Positions 5,748 through 12,983 are shown, counted from the first letter of the stretch. The stretch: DNA of 17,242 nucleotides from a bacterium (GCA_024275165.1 JAJRZQ010000043.1:1-17242), one strand, 5' to 3'. The notes: a model not told the origin generated them from the letters alone. Numbers and translations: made by a program.

Positions 5748-7193
5748 CTACCTCAGCATTTTGGCTTTCATGACGCCTTGGATCTGGGCCTTCTTCTCCT
5801 TGCCGAATCCGCCGATGGTAGAGAGATGAGAAATCTTTTGCTCCGCCTCGGCGATCGCTTGGCCGTATTCGCGGGTAATGCTCTGGTGGAGCTTCCAAGA
5901 GCTATCCTTCAGCCTTGAGAAACCTTCCATGGCCCCGGCCATGATGTGGATCTTGCAGCTGTTGGGTTGCTCGCTCGCCGTGGACTGGATCATGGTTGCC
6001 AGATTGAAGGCTTCCTCGGCGATGGCCGCGACATCCCCCAACATCCGGTAGGCCCGATCCATGGCCCAAAGCCTCCCGAACTCTTCGAGCAGATTGTCTT
6101 CCAACTTGGTGGTGACCGAAATCTGGGCGATCCTACTGACGGGAAAACCGCTGGTTTCCAAAGAGGCCTTTTCCGCAGGGGTCAAGGCTCCCTTGGTCTT
6201 GATTTTGGTCTGGTAGGCGGCCATCACCATTTTGGAATGGGCTTCCAAGTTGTCGCTGACCCCGTTGACCGTGCGCTTGACCTCAACGCATTGGGTGGTG
6301 ATCCCGTCGATCCCAACGATTTTCTGCTCCGCGTGACCGGAGATAAACCGTTGCAGACTCAAGGCCGCGTTGGCCGAGCAGGGCGGGTCGAACTTGACCA
6401 TATAACCGTCCCGCTTTTCGATGATGATGTCTCCAAAAAGCCCTCTTACAAAATCCATGTGCCCGCTCGGATAACCGAGTTTATCCCCGATATGCGAAAG
6501 TACCGAGCCGGAGCGGCCAAAAACATCCCTGACCTGGGCCGGGCAACCGGCCAAAAGCCCGTCGATCTGGGCCGTGGTGACCACCCCCCCGGCGGCTTGA
6601 ATCTTTTCGGTTTCGTCTCTCCAAAAATTCCCCGCCACGCTCTGCTGGAAACTGACAATGTCTTCGGTGATTTGCTTGTTGTCCGAAAGGGGGCTGGCGA
6701 TGGTGGCCACCAAGGCCTTGGAGGCCTTGCATTCATCCAATTGCATTGAATTCATGCTGTCCAGCCAGGTATTGACGCTCTTCATCGTGTCCGCGCAAGA
6801 AGCGCAAAGGGCCTTAAAGGCCAATTCAAAGGCCGCGGCAGGGGCTCCGGCCAGGATCCTTCGTAATTTCGTTTCAAAAAACTTTTGATCCACAAAGCCG
6901 TAGGAGCCCATAAAGATATCGATCCCCCCGCAACCGACCTGGATCTTGGGAGGAGTCAAGGTAAAGAAGGGGTCGCCGCGCAAACGGGTGCGGGAGGAAT
7001 AGCTCCCGGCCGTCAAATACCCGTATTCCGAGCCTTTATACACCCCCGGTTTGGTGACGGTTTGCTGGTCCATCCAGGTATCGAGCAGGTTGGCCGCCTG
7101 GGCGAAACCAGGGAGGATAAATAGGGCCGAGACCAGGCATAGGGCCTTAAAAAGCGTAATATATTCCCGCTGACGCGCCTCTGGTTGTCGCAT
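5748..7193 (-). CDS. traH: TraH, F-pilus assembly protein
   Basis: 481 residues, slightly longer than F TraH. AGGAG precedes the ATG at 7193 with a seven-base spacer. A signal segment (LCLVSALFILPGFAQA) ends near residue 34. The TraH hallmark GCGGIDIFMGSYGFVDQKFF lies at about residues 88-107, followed by a cysteine-containing helical region (ALCASCADTMKSVNTWLDSM) and a long helical C-terminal half ending in basic residues. TraH is periplasmic/outer-membrane associated and needed for pilus extension with TraF, TraW, TraU and TrbC. The start overlaps the end of the upstream barrel-like gene by 47 bases, so the two are translationally linked. Confidence 0.93.
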   Translation of the reverse strand: MRQPEARQREYITLFKALCLVSALFILPGFAQAANLLDTWMDQQTVTKPGVYKGSEYGYLTAGSYSSRTRLRGDPFFTLTPPKIQVGCGGIDIFMGSYGFVDQKFFETKLRRILAGAPAAAFELAFKALCASCADTMKSVNTWLDSMNSMQLDECKASKALVATIASPLSDNKQITEDIVSFQQSVAGNFWRDETEKIQAAGGVVTTAQIDGLLAGCPAQVRDVFGRSGSVLSHIGDKLGYPSGHMDFVRGLFGDIIIEKRDGYMVKFDPPCSANAALSLQRFISGHAEQKIVGIDGITTQCVEVKRTVNGVSDNLEAHSKMVMAAYQTKIKTKGALTPAEKASLETSGFPVSRIAQISVTTKLEDNLLEEFGRLWAMDRAYRMLGDVAAIAEEAFNLATMIQSTASEQPNSCKIHIMAGAMEGFSRLKDSSWKLHQSITREYGQAIAEAEQKISHLSTIGGFGKEKKAQIQGVMKAKMLR

Positions 7194-7851
7194 TGCTCGC
7201 TCCTGTTTGGGTTTGAATCAAGGCTTTCCCTGCGCTGCTTAAAGGAGAAGAGCCGTAGATTTGCAATTCCAGCCCTGAATCCTTCCCCGGGATCCGCACG
7301 CCCGAGGCGAACTCAAAGGAATGGGCCAGCATTTTTGGGGTTTGTCGGTCGCTGTACCCGTTGCCCGCCAATTCGATAAAGAGATCCAAGCCCTTGACTT
7401 CCGCCTGATACCCGAAGCTGATTCGGTTCCAGCGGGGTTTCAGATCCTTCGACAGCTCCCTCGTATGCCGGAATTCCGTAAAAAACCCCTCCCCATCGTC
7501 TAAAACCAAGGCCAAGCGCGATTCATCGCGGTTGGACCGGGTCGAGTTTTGCGCGACCTCGTAACTCGTGAAGCCCAACTCGAACCAGGTCCCCCTAAAA
7601 CCGACAAAGCCGCCCGTCTCGCTGTAGTTTTCCTTAGCGGCGGTCTCGTTCCAAAGGTTGATCGCCGCTCCTTGTAAGTTGAAACCAAAATGACTCAACA
7701 GACCCGTACCTGGGTGGATCGCCTCTCCCCTGCGAATGGGGTCGCTTTGCAGTTTGGCCCCGAGGGCCAAGGAGTTCTCTCCCGCGACCAAGGGGCTTGT
7801 AAAACCCCAAACCCCCAACAGCAGCAAGAGTCGTAAACTTTTTCCTTTCAT
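7147..7851 (-). CDS. Exported protein, probable small outer-membrane beta-barrel
   Basis: 234 residues with a signal peptide (MKGKSLRLLLLLGVWGF, cleavage probably after LVA at residue 23). The remainder shows repeated amphipathic strand-like stretches (GGFVGFRGTWFELGF; ISFGYQAEVKGLDLFIELAG; HSFEFASGVRI; GLELQIYG) and ends in ASAGIYYAF. A C-terminal aromatic residue in such a strand is the usual signal for outer-membrane barrel insertion. No F-plasmid tra gene at this position encodes a barrel; traV-like lipoproteins are expected after traB. It may anchor or replace part of the outer-membrane core, or have a surface role. The sequence just before its start is a partial copy of the traB end. 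I do not recognise the family, and the barrel call is from the strand pattern only. Confidence 0.75.
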   Translation of the reverse strand: MKGKSLRLLLLLGVWGFTSPLVAGENSLALGAKLQSDPIRRGEAIHPGTGLLSHFGFNLQGAAINLWNETAAKENYSETGGFVGFRGTWFELGFTSYEVAQNSTRSNRDESRLALVLDDGEGFFTEFRHTRELSKDLKPRWNRISFGYQAEVKGLDLFIELAGNGYSDRQTPKMLAHSFEFASGVRIPGKDSGLELQIYGSSPLSSAGKALIQTQTGASNATTRGASAGIYYAF

Positions 7852-7886
7852 ATCTCTGTTTCCCTTAAGATTGAGTTCAACGCCTT
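7844..7886 (-). repeat. Partial copy of the traB 3' end and following start
   Basis: On the minus strand this reads AAGGCGTTGAACTCAATC and on through the ATG of the barrel-like gene. It matches 8250-8291 (traB end plus the start of the next ORF) at 38 of 42 positions plus one inserted base. Removing that C would restore the traB-like ending VELNLRETEI followed by a stop. Confidence 0.85.
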
Positions 7887-8257
7887 GGGCGCGGGTCAGA
7901 CCCGCCCCTTTGCCGATGAGGACGCTCCAACCCCCTCAGGCGCGGATCGACAAATCGGTGGTTTGGAAAAGGCCCCTGAAAGCGGCTTTGGGGATGTTGT
8001 TTATCGCGCCGCTCTTTTGCGTGCCTCCGCTTTTTTTGCCGAGGGCGAAGCGTCCCAAGCGGCTTTTTGTTTCCTAAAATCTTGTGGTTGAGCCGCTGCC
8101 CCGGGTTGAAATAAAGAGGCCTTTTTTTGTGAATCCGGTGGGCCCGCGGTTTGGCCTCCACCACAAAAAGACGCTCTCGCGCCTCAAGGGGCGCGAGCGA
8201 GCCGAAACAGCTCCAAAGCAGCAGCAAGCGCAGGATTTGTTGGTTTTTTCTTTTCAT
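7877..8257 (-). pseudogene. Degenerate ORF after traB (traV position), with a decayed traB-end copy
   Basis: The frame from ATG 8257 (overlapping the traB stop as ATGA) gives 126 residues. It begins as an exported protein (QQILRLLLLWSCFGSLAPLE) similar to the start of the next gene (SLRLLLLLGVWGFTSPLVA). It then turns into an Arg/His/Pro/Gln-rich stretch typical of an out-of-frame read. In the next frame the distal half reads SGAINNIPKAAFRGLFQTTD and, past one stop, VLIGKGAGLTRAQGVELN. This resembles the traB C-terminus (SGA, KAA, F, GK, GVEL in the same order). LWSC near residue 17 could be a weak lipobox, so a broken traV is possible. Most likely a recombination scar joining part of one gene to a second traB end. 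Confidence 0.5.
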
Positions 8258-8291
8258 ATCTCCGTTTCCCTTAAATGGAGTTCCACGCCTT
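8250..8291 (-). repeat. traB 3' end, original copy of the short duplication
   Basis: Codes for the last residues of TraB (KGVELHLRETEI), its stop, and the overlapping start of the next ORF. It is repeated about 405 bases further on at 7844-7886. Confidence 0.85.
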
Positions 8292-9471
8292 TGGTAATGA
8301 TCACATCCACCCTTTTTCCCGGAAGGATCTCCACCACCGGCAGGCTTTGCTTGGCAAGAGCGATATAAAACTTCTCCAAGGCCCCGGCGGCCTTGGCCAA
8401 TCCCTGACCCATCGCCCCGCTCGCGATCTGCTTGCTGTTGAGGAATTGGGTCTTTTGTCCCGTGGTGTCGGTCGTCACCTGTTGGGCCGATTGGGCGGAC
8501 AACTCCCCAAAGCCGCCGATAAAACCGGCCAAGGCGGAGCGGGCCAGGCTGGCCCCGAACTTGGCCACCACCTTGCCCGCCAGCCCCATGTTCCCGTCGG
8601 CGTCCACCACAAAGCCCTCAATCTTCTCCTCAATGACCGCCTTGCCCCGAAGGCTCACGCAACTGATGGAACTGACGCGCATCTCCACCCGTTCGGTGGC
8701 CAAACTCCCAAAGCCCTCGGCAATGATGAAGCAGCCCTTGAGGTTCTTTTTCAGGTTGTTGGGCAAGATCGCCGGCAGGCTGACCCGCAAAATCACCGGT
8801 TGGGGGTTGCCCATCCCCTCCTCGCTGACCAAGGCGTGTACCCCGCTCAAGGTGGTCGCCTTTAAAATGGAGACCGGCAGATAAGTGCTCAAATTGGTTT
8901 TTTGGATTTTCTTTTTTTTGCGCTCGCGGCTACCGGCTTGGACCACCGTCGCTCCGCCGGCCCAGGCTTTCTGCTCCGGCAGGGCGCCATTTTTGGCGCC
9001 CTGCCGGTTCGTCGCGACGGAAAACCCGCCTCCTCCGGGCACATACCTGACGGCGTTGTTGGCGAAAGCCCCACCAGGGGCGGGAGGAAAAGCCCCTCCT
9101 TTTTTCGGCGCGGACCCGCTGGCCGAAGCAGGCCCTCCTCTGGCCAGGTTCGTTTTGATACGGCTCAACTCCATTCGCAGCTTTTGCATCTCCTCTCCCA
9201 TCGCGCCTATCTTGGCGGTTCGCTCTGCCCGCTCTTTTTTAAGCATCTCGTTGGCTTGGGCGAAAATCGACTTCTCCAAGGCCCGATTGTCAAAATGGAT
9301 CACCCGTTGCTTCACCACCTTGGTCGGGGCGACCTCCACCTGCTCGCCCCCCGAAAAAAGCGCCAGAAAAGTCACGCTGCCCACAAGACCGAAGAGAACA
9401 TAGGTTTTTTTCTGTTTCGGGGATTGATCCATCCACCAGGTCTTGATTTTTTCTGGTAACGCCGGATTCAT
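8254..9471 (-). CDS. traB: TraB, VirB10-like envelope-spanning core protein
   Basis: 405 residues against 475 in F. AAGGAG lies just before the ATG at 9471. Layout: short cytoplasmic N-terminus, one membrane segment (about residues 23-40, TYVLFGLVGSVTFLALFSG), a coiled-coil-like charged helix (about 62-110), a Gly/Ala/Pro-rich linker (about 110-165), then the VirB10-like beta domain (about 185-400) with GVHALVSEEG, a conserved Cys pair (GCFIIAEGFG and SSISCVSLRG) and GFVVDADGNMGLAGKV. TraB links the inner-membrane motor to the outer-membrane core with TraK and TraV. It follows traK by 17 bases. A perfect hairpin lies in the linker region. Its end is partly duplicated downstream. Confidence 0.93.
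   Translation of the reverse strand: MNPALPEKIKTWWMDQSPKQKKTYVLFGLVGSVTFLALFSGGEQVEVAPTKVVKQRVIHFDNRALEKSIFAQANEMLKKERAERTAKIGAMGEEMQKLRMELSRIKTNLARGGPASASGSAPKKGGAFPPAPGGAFANNAVRYVPGGGGFSVATNRQGAKNGALPEQKAWAGGATVVQAGSRERKKKKIQKTNLSTYLPVSILKATTLSGVHALVSEEGMGNPQPVILRVSLPAILPNNLKKNLKGCFIIAEGFGSLATERVEMRVSSISCVSLRGKAVIEEKIEGFVVDADGNMGLAGKVVAKFGASLARSALAGFIGGFGELSAQSAQQVTTDTTGQKTQFLNSKQIASGAMGQGLAKAAGALEKFYIALAKQSLPVVEILPGKRVDVIITKGVELHLRETEI
8976..9007. repeat. Perfect 14-bp inverted repeat inside traB
   Basis: CCGGCAGGGCGCCA, a TTTT loop, then TGGCGCCCTGCCGG. On the coding strand the loop is AAAA. No T-run follows on either strand, so it is not a classical terminator. It lies in the part of traB coding for the flexible linker, about residues 155-165. 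Confidence 0.9.
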
Positions 9472-9488
9472 TCGCTCTCCTTGGCCTG

Positions 9489-10295
9489 CTATGGCCGAGG
9501 CTTTCGAGTCAAGGAGAGGCCCCTTTGCTCGTTCACCTTTTCCACCACCAACAAACGGGCCGATTGCCCCTTTTCCAAGGTCATGGGGTCGATGCTGATG
9601 GCCACCGGGTTTTTGGAAATCTCGATTTTCCTAAAATCCATCTCCCGAAGCCTCAAGGTCGGCCCCTTGTTGTTCACCACGAACTCCAAGAGTCGGTATC
9701 CCTCCCCGTCTTGGGAAATCGAGCGTTTGAGTTCGATCCGCAAATGCTCAAAGAGCCGGATCTCCTCTTTCTTCAGCACCGTGGACCAGCTTTGTGGGAT
9801 TTGATCTTGGTAGACCTTTTTGATCATCCTCAAGATCCGCTCGTCTTCGCTTAAGTATCGATTCTTCCTGCGATTCGCCTCGATTCTGTCCAAGCCCCCT
9901 CTGGTCAAGAGCACGGTTTTGGAGGGGACGGCCTTTGGCTTGGCCAGTATCTTGTACATGGCGCCATCGCAGTCGATAATAAACTCGCCGCGCCTCCAGA
10001 CCAGCGTTCGCTTGCCATTGACCTGACTTTGCAAAAAGGTGATGTAGGCGCTTTCCCCCCGGATGATCACATCGATGTTCTTCTCTTTTTGAAAGATCAC
10101 ATCCTTGATGGTTCGGCCCTTACAGCGCACCCAATTGGTATCGACATTGGACAGGATGATCTCGTTGGTGACATCGGGATAAACCCGCGACGGAGTATGG
10201 GAGCTCGCCTTTGACTTGGCCAGGGCCGCCGGTCCAAGGCCGCCCAAAAGCAATAAGCCCGCCAGGCGCAGAGCAAAATTAAGGTTCTTGTTCAT
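9489..10295 (-). CDS. traK: TraK, secretin-like outer-membrane core protein
   Basis: 268 residues from the ATG at 10295, chosen because GGAG sits upstream and a signal peptide follows at once (MNKNLNFALRLAGLLLLGGL, cleavage near ALA, residue 26). The mature part is beta-rich (PDVTNEIILSNVDTNWV; IIRGESAYITFL; FIIDCDGAMYKILAKP), as in TraK, a VirB9-like protein that forms the outer-membrane ring with TraV and TraB. Length is close to F TraK (242). The start overlaps the traE end by 17 bases. Confidence 0.88.
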   Translation of the reverse strand: MNKNLNFALRLAGLLLLGGLGPAALAKSKASSHTPSRVYPDVTNEIILSNVDTNWVRCKGRTIKDVIFQKEKNIDVIIRGESAYITFLQSQVNGKRTLVWRRGEFIIDCDGAMYKILAKPKAVPSKTVLLTRGGLDRIEANRRKNRYLSEDERILRMIKKVYQDQIPQSWSTVLKKEEIRLFEHLRIELKRSISQDGEGYRLLEFVVNNKGPTLRLREMDFRKIEISKNPVAISIDPMTLEKGQSARLLVVEKVNEQRGLSLTRKPRP

Positions 10296-10839
10296 TCCAC
10301 ATCTCCAAGATGAAAAAACGCCCCGCCTCAATCCTGTAGCGGATTTTCAGTTCCGCCTCCTTCGGGGGCTGAGCCGTGGCGTTTAGGGTTTGCAGGATCA
10401 CTCCCTTGAGGGTTAAGAGATCCTCTTGAACGGCAATCTCTTTTTTGGGATGAAAGCTTTGGGTCAAGTTGGCCGTCTGCGCCCCCATCGCCATGTCCTC
10501 ATAGACCTTTCTCGCGTCGGCGTAAGCGTCGGCGTGATACAACTCCAACAATTCGGCTAATTGCCCTTGGACCGTGGAAGGGGTAAAGGTAAAGGCCAAG
10601 CCCGTTACATACCGGGCCATCATCCGTAAATAAGCCCCGTCCGCCCGGTGGTGGTTCACCCGCGCCTGCTCGGTGAGGCTCGCGGGAGGCACCAAGATCA
10701 CCGTCTTGTCGTTCAGGCAGGCCGAGCTTTGCAGCAGGTTGAACAGGCTGACTGCCACCAGACAAAGCATCCCGAACCTATAAAGGCTGACTTTCTTCTT
10801 CAGTCGGTCCATGTGGCTTAAGAATTCCGTCGCTTTCAT
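10279..10839 (-). CDS. traE: TraE, VirB8-like inner-membrane protein
   Basis: 186 residues from the ATG at 10839, which overlaps the traL stop as ATGA. F TraE is 188 residues. One N-terminal membrane segment (YRFGMLCLVAVSLFNLLQ, about residues 19-36) precedes a periplasmic domain with VILVPPASLTEQARV and ADGAYLRMMARYVTGLAFTF, the characteristic TraE pattern. It ends with a beta-rich stretch (ELKIRYRIEAGRFFILEMWN). TraE is a VirB8-like scaffold subunit at the inner membrane. Confidence 0.92.
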   Translation of the reverse strand: MKATEFLSHMDRLKKKVSLYRFGMLCLVAVSLFNLLQSSACLNDKTVILVPPASLTEQARVNHHRADGAYLRMMARYVTGLAFTFTPSTVQGQLAELLELYHADAYADARKVYEDMAMGAQTANLTQSFHPKKEIAVQEDLLTLKGVILQTLNATAQPPKEAELKIRYRIEAGRFFILEMWNEQEP

Positions 10840-11111
10840 TCGATGAACTCCTCTTGAAAAATAAAACAATCCGGGTACCCCTCAAAACCGCTCAGCCCGG
10901 CGTAATAAAAAACATGGACGCTGAATCCCTTGGGGAAATCGCTCTTGATCTTTTCGTACCCCCAGGGGGCTATCCCCACCATCGGCCAAAACCAAGCGCT
11001 CAAGGTGATGGCGAAGATCAAGAACAAAATCGTTAAGATAAAGGTGTCCACTTCCCAAAAGAGGACCATGATCGGCTTGTTTAGGTAGGTGGGCACCTTT
11101 AGGCTCTCCAT
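10836..11111 (-). CDS. traL: TraL, VirB3-like inner-membrane protein
   Basis: 91 residues, as in F. The start at ATG 11111 leaves a two-base gap after the pilin stop; a TTG at 11117 overlapping that stop would add two residues. The TraL signature VPTYLNKPIMVLFWEVDTF is followed by hydrophobic segments (ILTILFLIFAITLSAWFWPM). VirB3-like proteins act with the VirB4-like ATPase TraC at the base of the pilus. No clear ribosome-binding site is seen, so translation probably depends on the pilin gene upstream. Confidence 0.92.
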   Translation of the reverse strand: MESLKVPTYLNKPIMVLFWEVDTFILTILFLIFAITLSAWFWPMVGIAPWGYEKIKSDFPKGFSVHVFYYAGLSGFEGYPDCFIFQEEFIE

Positions 11112-11113
11112 GC

Positions 11114-11458
11114 TCAATACAACAGATCCAGGGTCGCCCCCATGCTGTTGACGATGGAGGGCATCTTGCCGATGACGGCTCCGCCCCCGATGGCCATCGC
11201 CGCCGGCATGATCTGTTGCTTAAAGAGCAAACCGGCCCCCCCGACCCCGCCTAAAACCACGATGGAGTTGCCGATGGGGCCGTTCAGTCCCTTGTTGACC
11301 ACCATGTCGTAAACATCATAGCCCAGTTGCCCTTGGGCCGGGACGGGCAAGGCGTAGGCCGCCTCCCCCAACGCCATCACCGCAAGGCTCATGACAACAA
11401 AAGGAAGGTATTTTTGGGCGAACCCGCAAACCCTCCGCCCTTTATTTTGCCTTTTCAT
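11114..11458 (-). CDS. traA: TraA-like pilin precursor
   Basis: 114 residues from the ATG at 11458, fixed by a strong upstream AGGAGGA. A long basic leader (MKRQNKGRRV, then hydrophobic to AYA at residue 36) is followed by a mature region of about 73-78 residues beginning near LPVPA/QGQ, with two hydrophobic segments (SIVVLGGVGGAGLLF; IMPAAMAIGGGAVIG) around a short FKQQ loop. This is the F-type pilin layout. Cleavage may be after residue 36 or 41. The gene opens the A-L-E-K-B block, and its strong ribosome-binding site, unlike most neighbours, fits a protein needed in many copies. An S26 peptidase that could process it is encoded three genes upstream. Confidence 0.9.
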   Translation of the reverse strand: MKRQNKGRRVCGFAQKYLPFVVMSLAVMALGEAAYALPVPAQGQLGYDVYDMVVNKGLNGPIGNSIVVLGGVGGAGLLFKQQIMPAAMAIGGGAVIGKMPSIVNSMGATLDLLY

Positions 11459-11678
11459 GGTTGGATTCCTCCTGAAAAAGGGGGTAGGGAGGCTTGGCCT
11501 CCCCACCCCGGATGGTGAAGGCGCGAACCAAAGGCCTCATTGCCTTGGGCTCGCGACCCTCACAAACGACGAAGGCCTTGCCCGGTAAAAATCGGGCTAA
11601 GTCCGTCTCCGGCTTCCACCGCGGATATTGGACGATCGCCAAGACCCAAAAGGGGGCTAAGAGGATATATCGCTTCAT
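11442..11678 (-). CDS. 78-residue protein between traF and pilin gene, unknown
   Basis: Its ATG overlaps the traF stop as ATGA, and its end runs 17 bases into the pilin gene, so it is built into the operon. It begins MKRYILLAPFWVLAIVQYPR, a short hydrophobic anchor or signal, followed by RFLPGKAFVVCEGREP and a basic, proline-containing tail. One cysteine. No match to F TraP, TraQ, TraX or TrbD is apparent. The position just before the pilin gene suggests a role in pilin membrane insertion or processing, but this is a guess from location. Confidence 0.6.
   Translation of the reverse strand: MKRYILLAPFWVLAIVQYPRWKPETDLARFLPGKAFVVCEGREPKAMRPLVRAFTIRGGEAKPPYPLFQEESNHEKAK
11467..11473 (-). promoter_or_regulatory. 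Strong ribosome-binding site of the pilin gene
   Basis: AGGAGGA on the minus strand, eight bases before the ATG at 11458. It decides the pilin start over an in-frame upstream codon at 11506 and is the best Shine-Dalgarno match in the operon. Confidence 0.8.
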
Positions 11679-12523
11679 TTTTTCGCTCCTTCATAGATGG
11701 TGGGATCCATCACCCCGCCTCGTTCCTGTTCCAACATGTAATATTCTTCCGGCTCAATCAGGCCTTCCTTGACCCGCAGCTTGCGATAAATCCGGTCCAC
11801 CAGTTGGTTGACCCCCACGACCCCGATGGCGATCACCTCTTCGTTGGGGTCGCCGTCCTTGAGCAACACCAAGGTGGGTGTCACCTGAAGGTTGAAAAAA
11901 GCGGCGATATCGGGCCGCTCGTCCACATCCACGGTTTCGATGCGCCAAGCGGGATAGGACCTGCGAAACTGCCGCAAAATCCCCTCTTGGGTGCGGCAGT
12001 GAACGCAATGGCGCGAATGCAAAAAAACCAATCCGTAGTTGCCCGCCTGGGCATGGAGCAGGCCTTCGATCTCTGCTTGGCGCTTTATGTAGGTCGCCTT
12101 GCGCCCCGGATTGTTGGTAGGCATGGCTTGATCCCAAGCTTGGGCCTTGTCCCGGTTTTTTTCATTCAAGTACCCCGCCACGGCGGAAAAGGCGCTGGCC
12201 TTTCTGGCCGCGATATCCTGTATGGTTTGATACCGGGCCACATCTGCCGGTTTCAGGGTCATGACCGCCCACTTTTTGACCTCCTCCAAATGAGCCTGGA
12301 ATGGATCGGGGTGCATCTGCCAAAGCTCCGCGTCGCTGTAACTCCGAGGGGCTTTGGGCGCTGGGTCGGCAGTCGCGTCCGGCTGTGTTGCCCGCGGTTT
12401 CTGCCAATTGTAATTAAACCACCCGTCGCTGCGGTCTCCCACCGCGGCCCAAGCTGTTTGGCTCCATAAGGCCCAGCTCAGAAGGATTGCCCAAAATTTG
12501 CCGAAAGCGCTAAAAGCGCGCAT
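11675..12523 (-). CDS. traF: TraF, F-type thioredoxin-fold pilus assembly protein
   Basis: 282 residues with a signal peptide ending near AWA (residue 26). A middle helical region (WQMHPDPFQAHLEEVKKWAV) is the usual TraF N-terminal part. The C-terminal half is a thioredoxin fold: GNYGLVFLHSRHCVHC places a CVHC pair at residues 173-176 and VTPT supplies the cis-proline at 216. F TraF has the fold but lacks the active cysteine pair, relying on TrbB; here the pair is present, so this protein may itself form disulfides in TraN, TraU and TraH. AGGAG lies only two bases from the ATG at 12523, unusually close. The start overlaps the peptidase gene by 14 bases. Confidence 0.9.
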   Translation of the reverse strand: MRAFSAFGKFWAILLSWALWSQTAWAAVGDRSDGWFNYNWQKPRATQPDATADPAPKAPRSYSDAELWQMHPDPFQAHLEEVKKWAVMTLKPADVARYQTIQDIAARKASAFSAVAGYLNEKNRDKAQAWDQAMPTNNPGRKATYIKRQAEIEGLLHAQAGNYGLVFLHSRHCVHCRTQEGILRQFRRSYPAWRIETVDVDERPDIAAFFNLQVTPTLVLLKDGDPNEEVIAIGVVGVNQLVDRIYRKLRVKEGLIEPEEYYMLEQERGGVMDPTIYEGAKK

Positions 12524-12983
12524 AACTCCTCGCCAGTAGTCTCGATTGATCGATCAAGCCGAAATAGCGGCTGTCAAAGCTGTCCTCGCTGTCCCCCATC
12601 ACAAAAAGCTTGCCCTCTGGGATCACGCCCTCAAATTCCACAGGGGGAGGCTCCGTTCTCAATCGGCCCAAAACCTCTCCCTCGCAAACCGCTTGGCCCC
12701 GGCCCACCAACAATCGCTCCCCAGGCAAACAGGCGACTCGCTTCACCAAGATCAATTCCCTGCCCCTTGCCAAACGGGGATCGCTCCAGGGGAAAAACAC
12801 ATAATCCCCCTTTTTCACAACCGGGTAGCGCTCCAAGATAAACCATTTAGGGTGAACCGAATGGCTGGCGTTCCTGGCCACATGAGACCAGCCCCATTGG
12901 GCCAACCCCATCAGCAGCAGGGTCGAACCCCCGGCCACAACAAGGCTACGGATTGCTGAAATGAAGGAAGATTTCTTCGCCAT
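12510..12983 (-). CDS. S26 signal-peptidase-like protein (TraF of RP4 / TrhF type)
   Basis: 157 residues with an N-terminal membrane anchor (about 12-30). S26 motifs in order: ASHSVHP (Ser42, at the catalytic serine position), GDYVFF, LVKRVACLPGE (Lys81, the general base) and GDSEDSFDSRYFG (131-142, the SFDSRYFG box of TraF-type members). Such peptidases mature the pilin; in RP4 the TraF peptidase also joins the pilin ends into a circle. This gene shares the name TraF with the unrelated thioredoxin-fold TraF that follows it, hence no symbol. No good ribosome-binding site is seen; translation may be coupled to trbI, which it overlaps by 38 bases. Confidence 0.88.
   Translation of the reverse strand: MAKKSSFISAIRSLVVAGGSTLLLMGLAQWGWSHVARNASHSVHPKWFILERYPVVKKGDYVFFPWSDPRLARGRELILVKRVACLPGERLLVGRGQAVCEGEVLGRLRTEPPPVEFEGVIPEGKLFVMGDSEDSFDSRYFGLIDQSRLLARSYARF

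Noticed and set aside
5946-6749. 267-codon plus-strand ORF opposite traH
   Set aside because: Shadow of traH: low-complexity composition, no start signal, no recognisable domain.
8178-8197. CTCGCGCC/GGCGCGAG stem as a terminator after traB
   Set aside because: No T-run follows on the minus strand, and the operon clearly continues into traH and traG.
8275-9459. Several plus-strand ORFs opposite traB
   Set aside because: Antisense shadows of a clear traB; His/Gly/Pro/Leu-rich with no family features.
11540-12469. 309-codon plus-strand ORF opposite traF
   Set aside because: traF is well supported by CVHC and a signal peptide; the antisense ORF is a by-product of GC-rich codon use.
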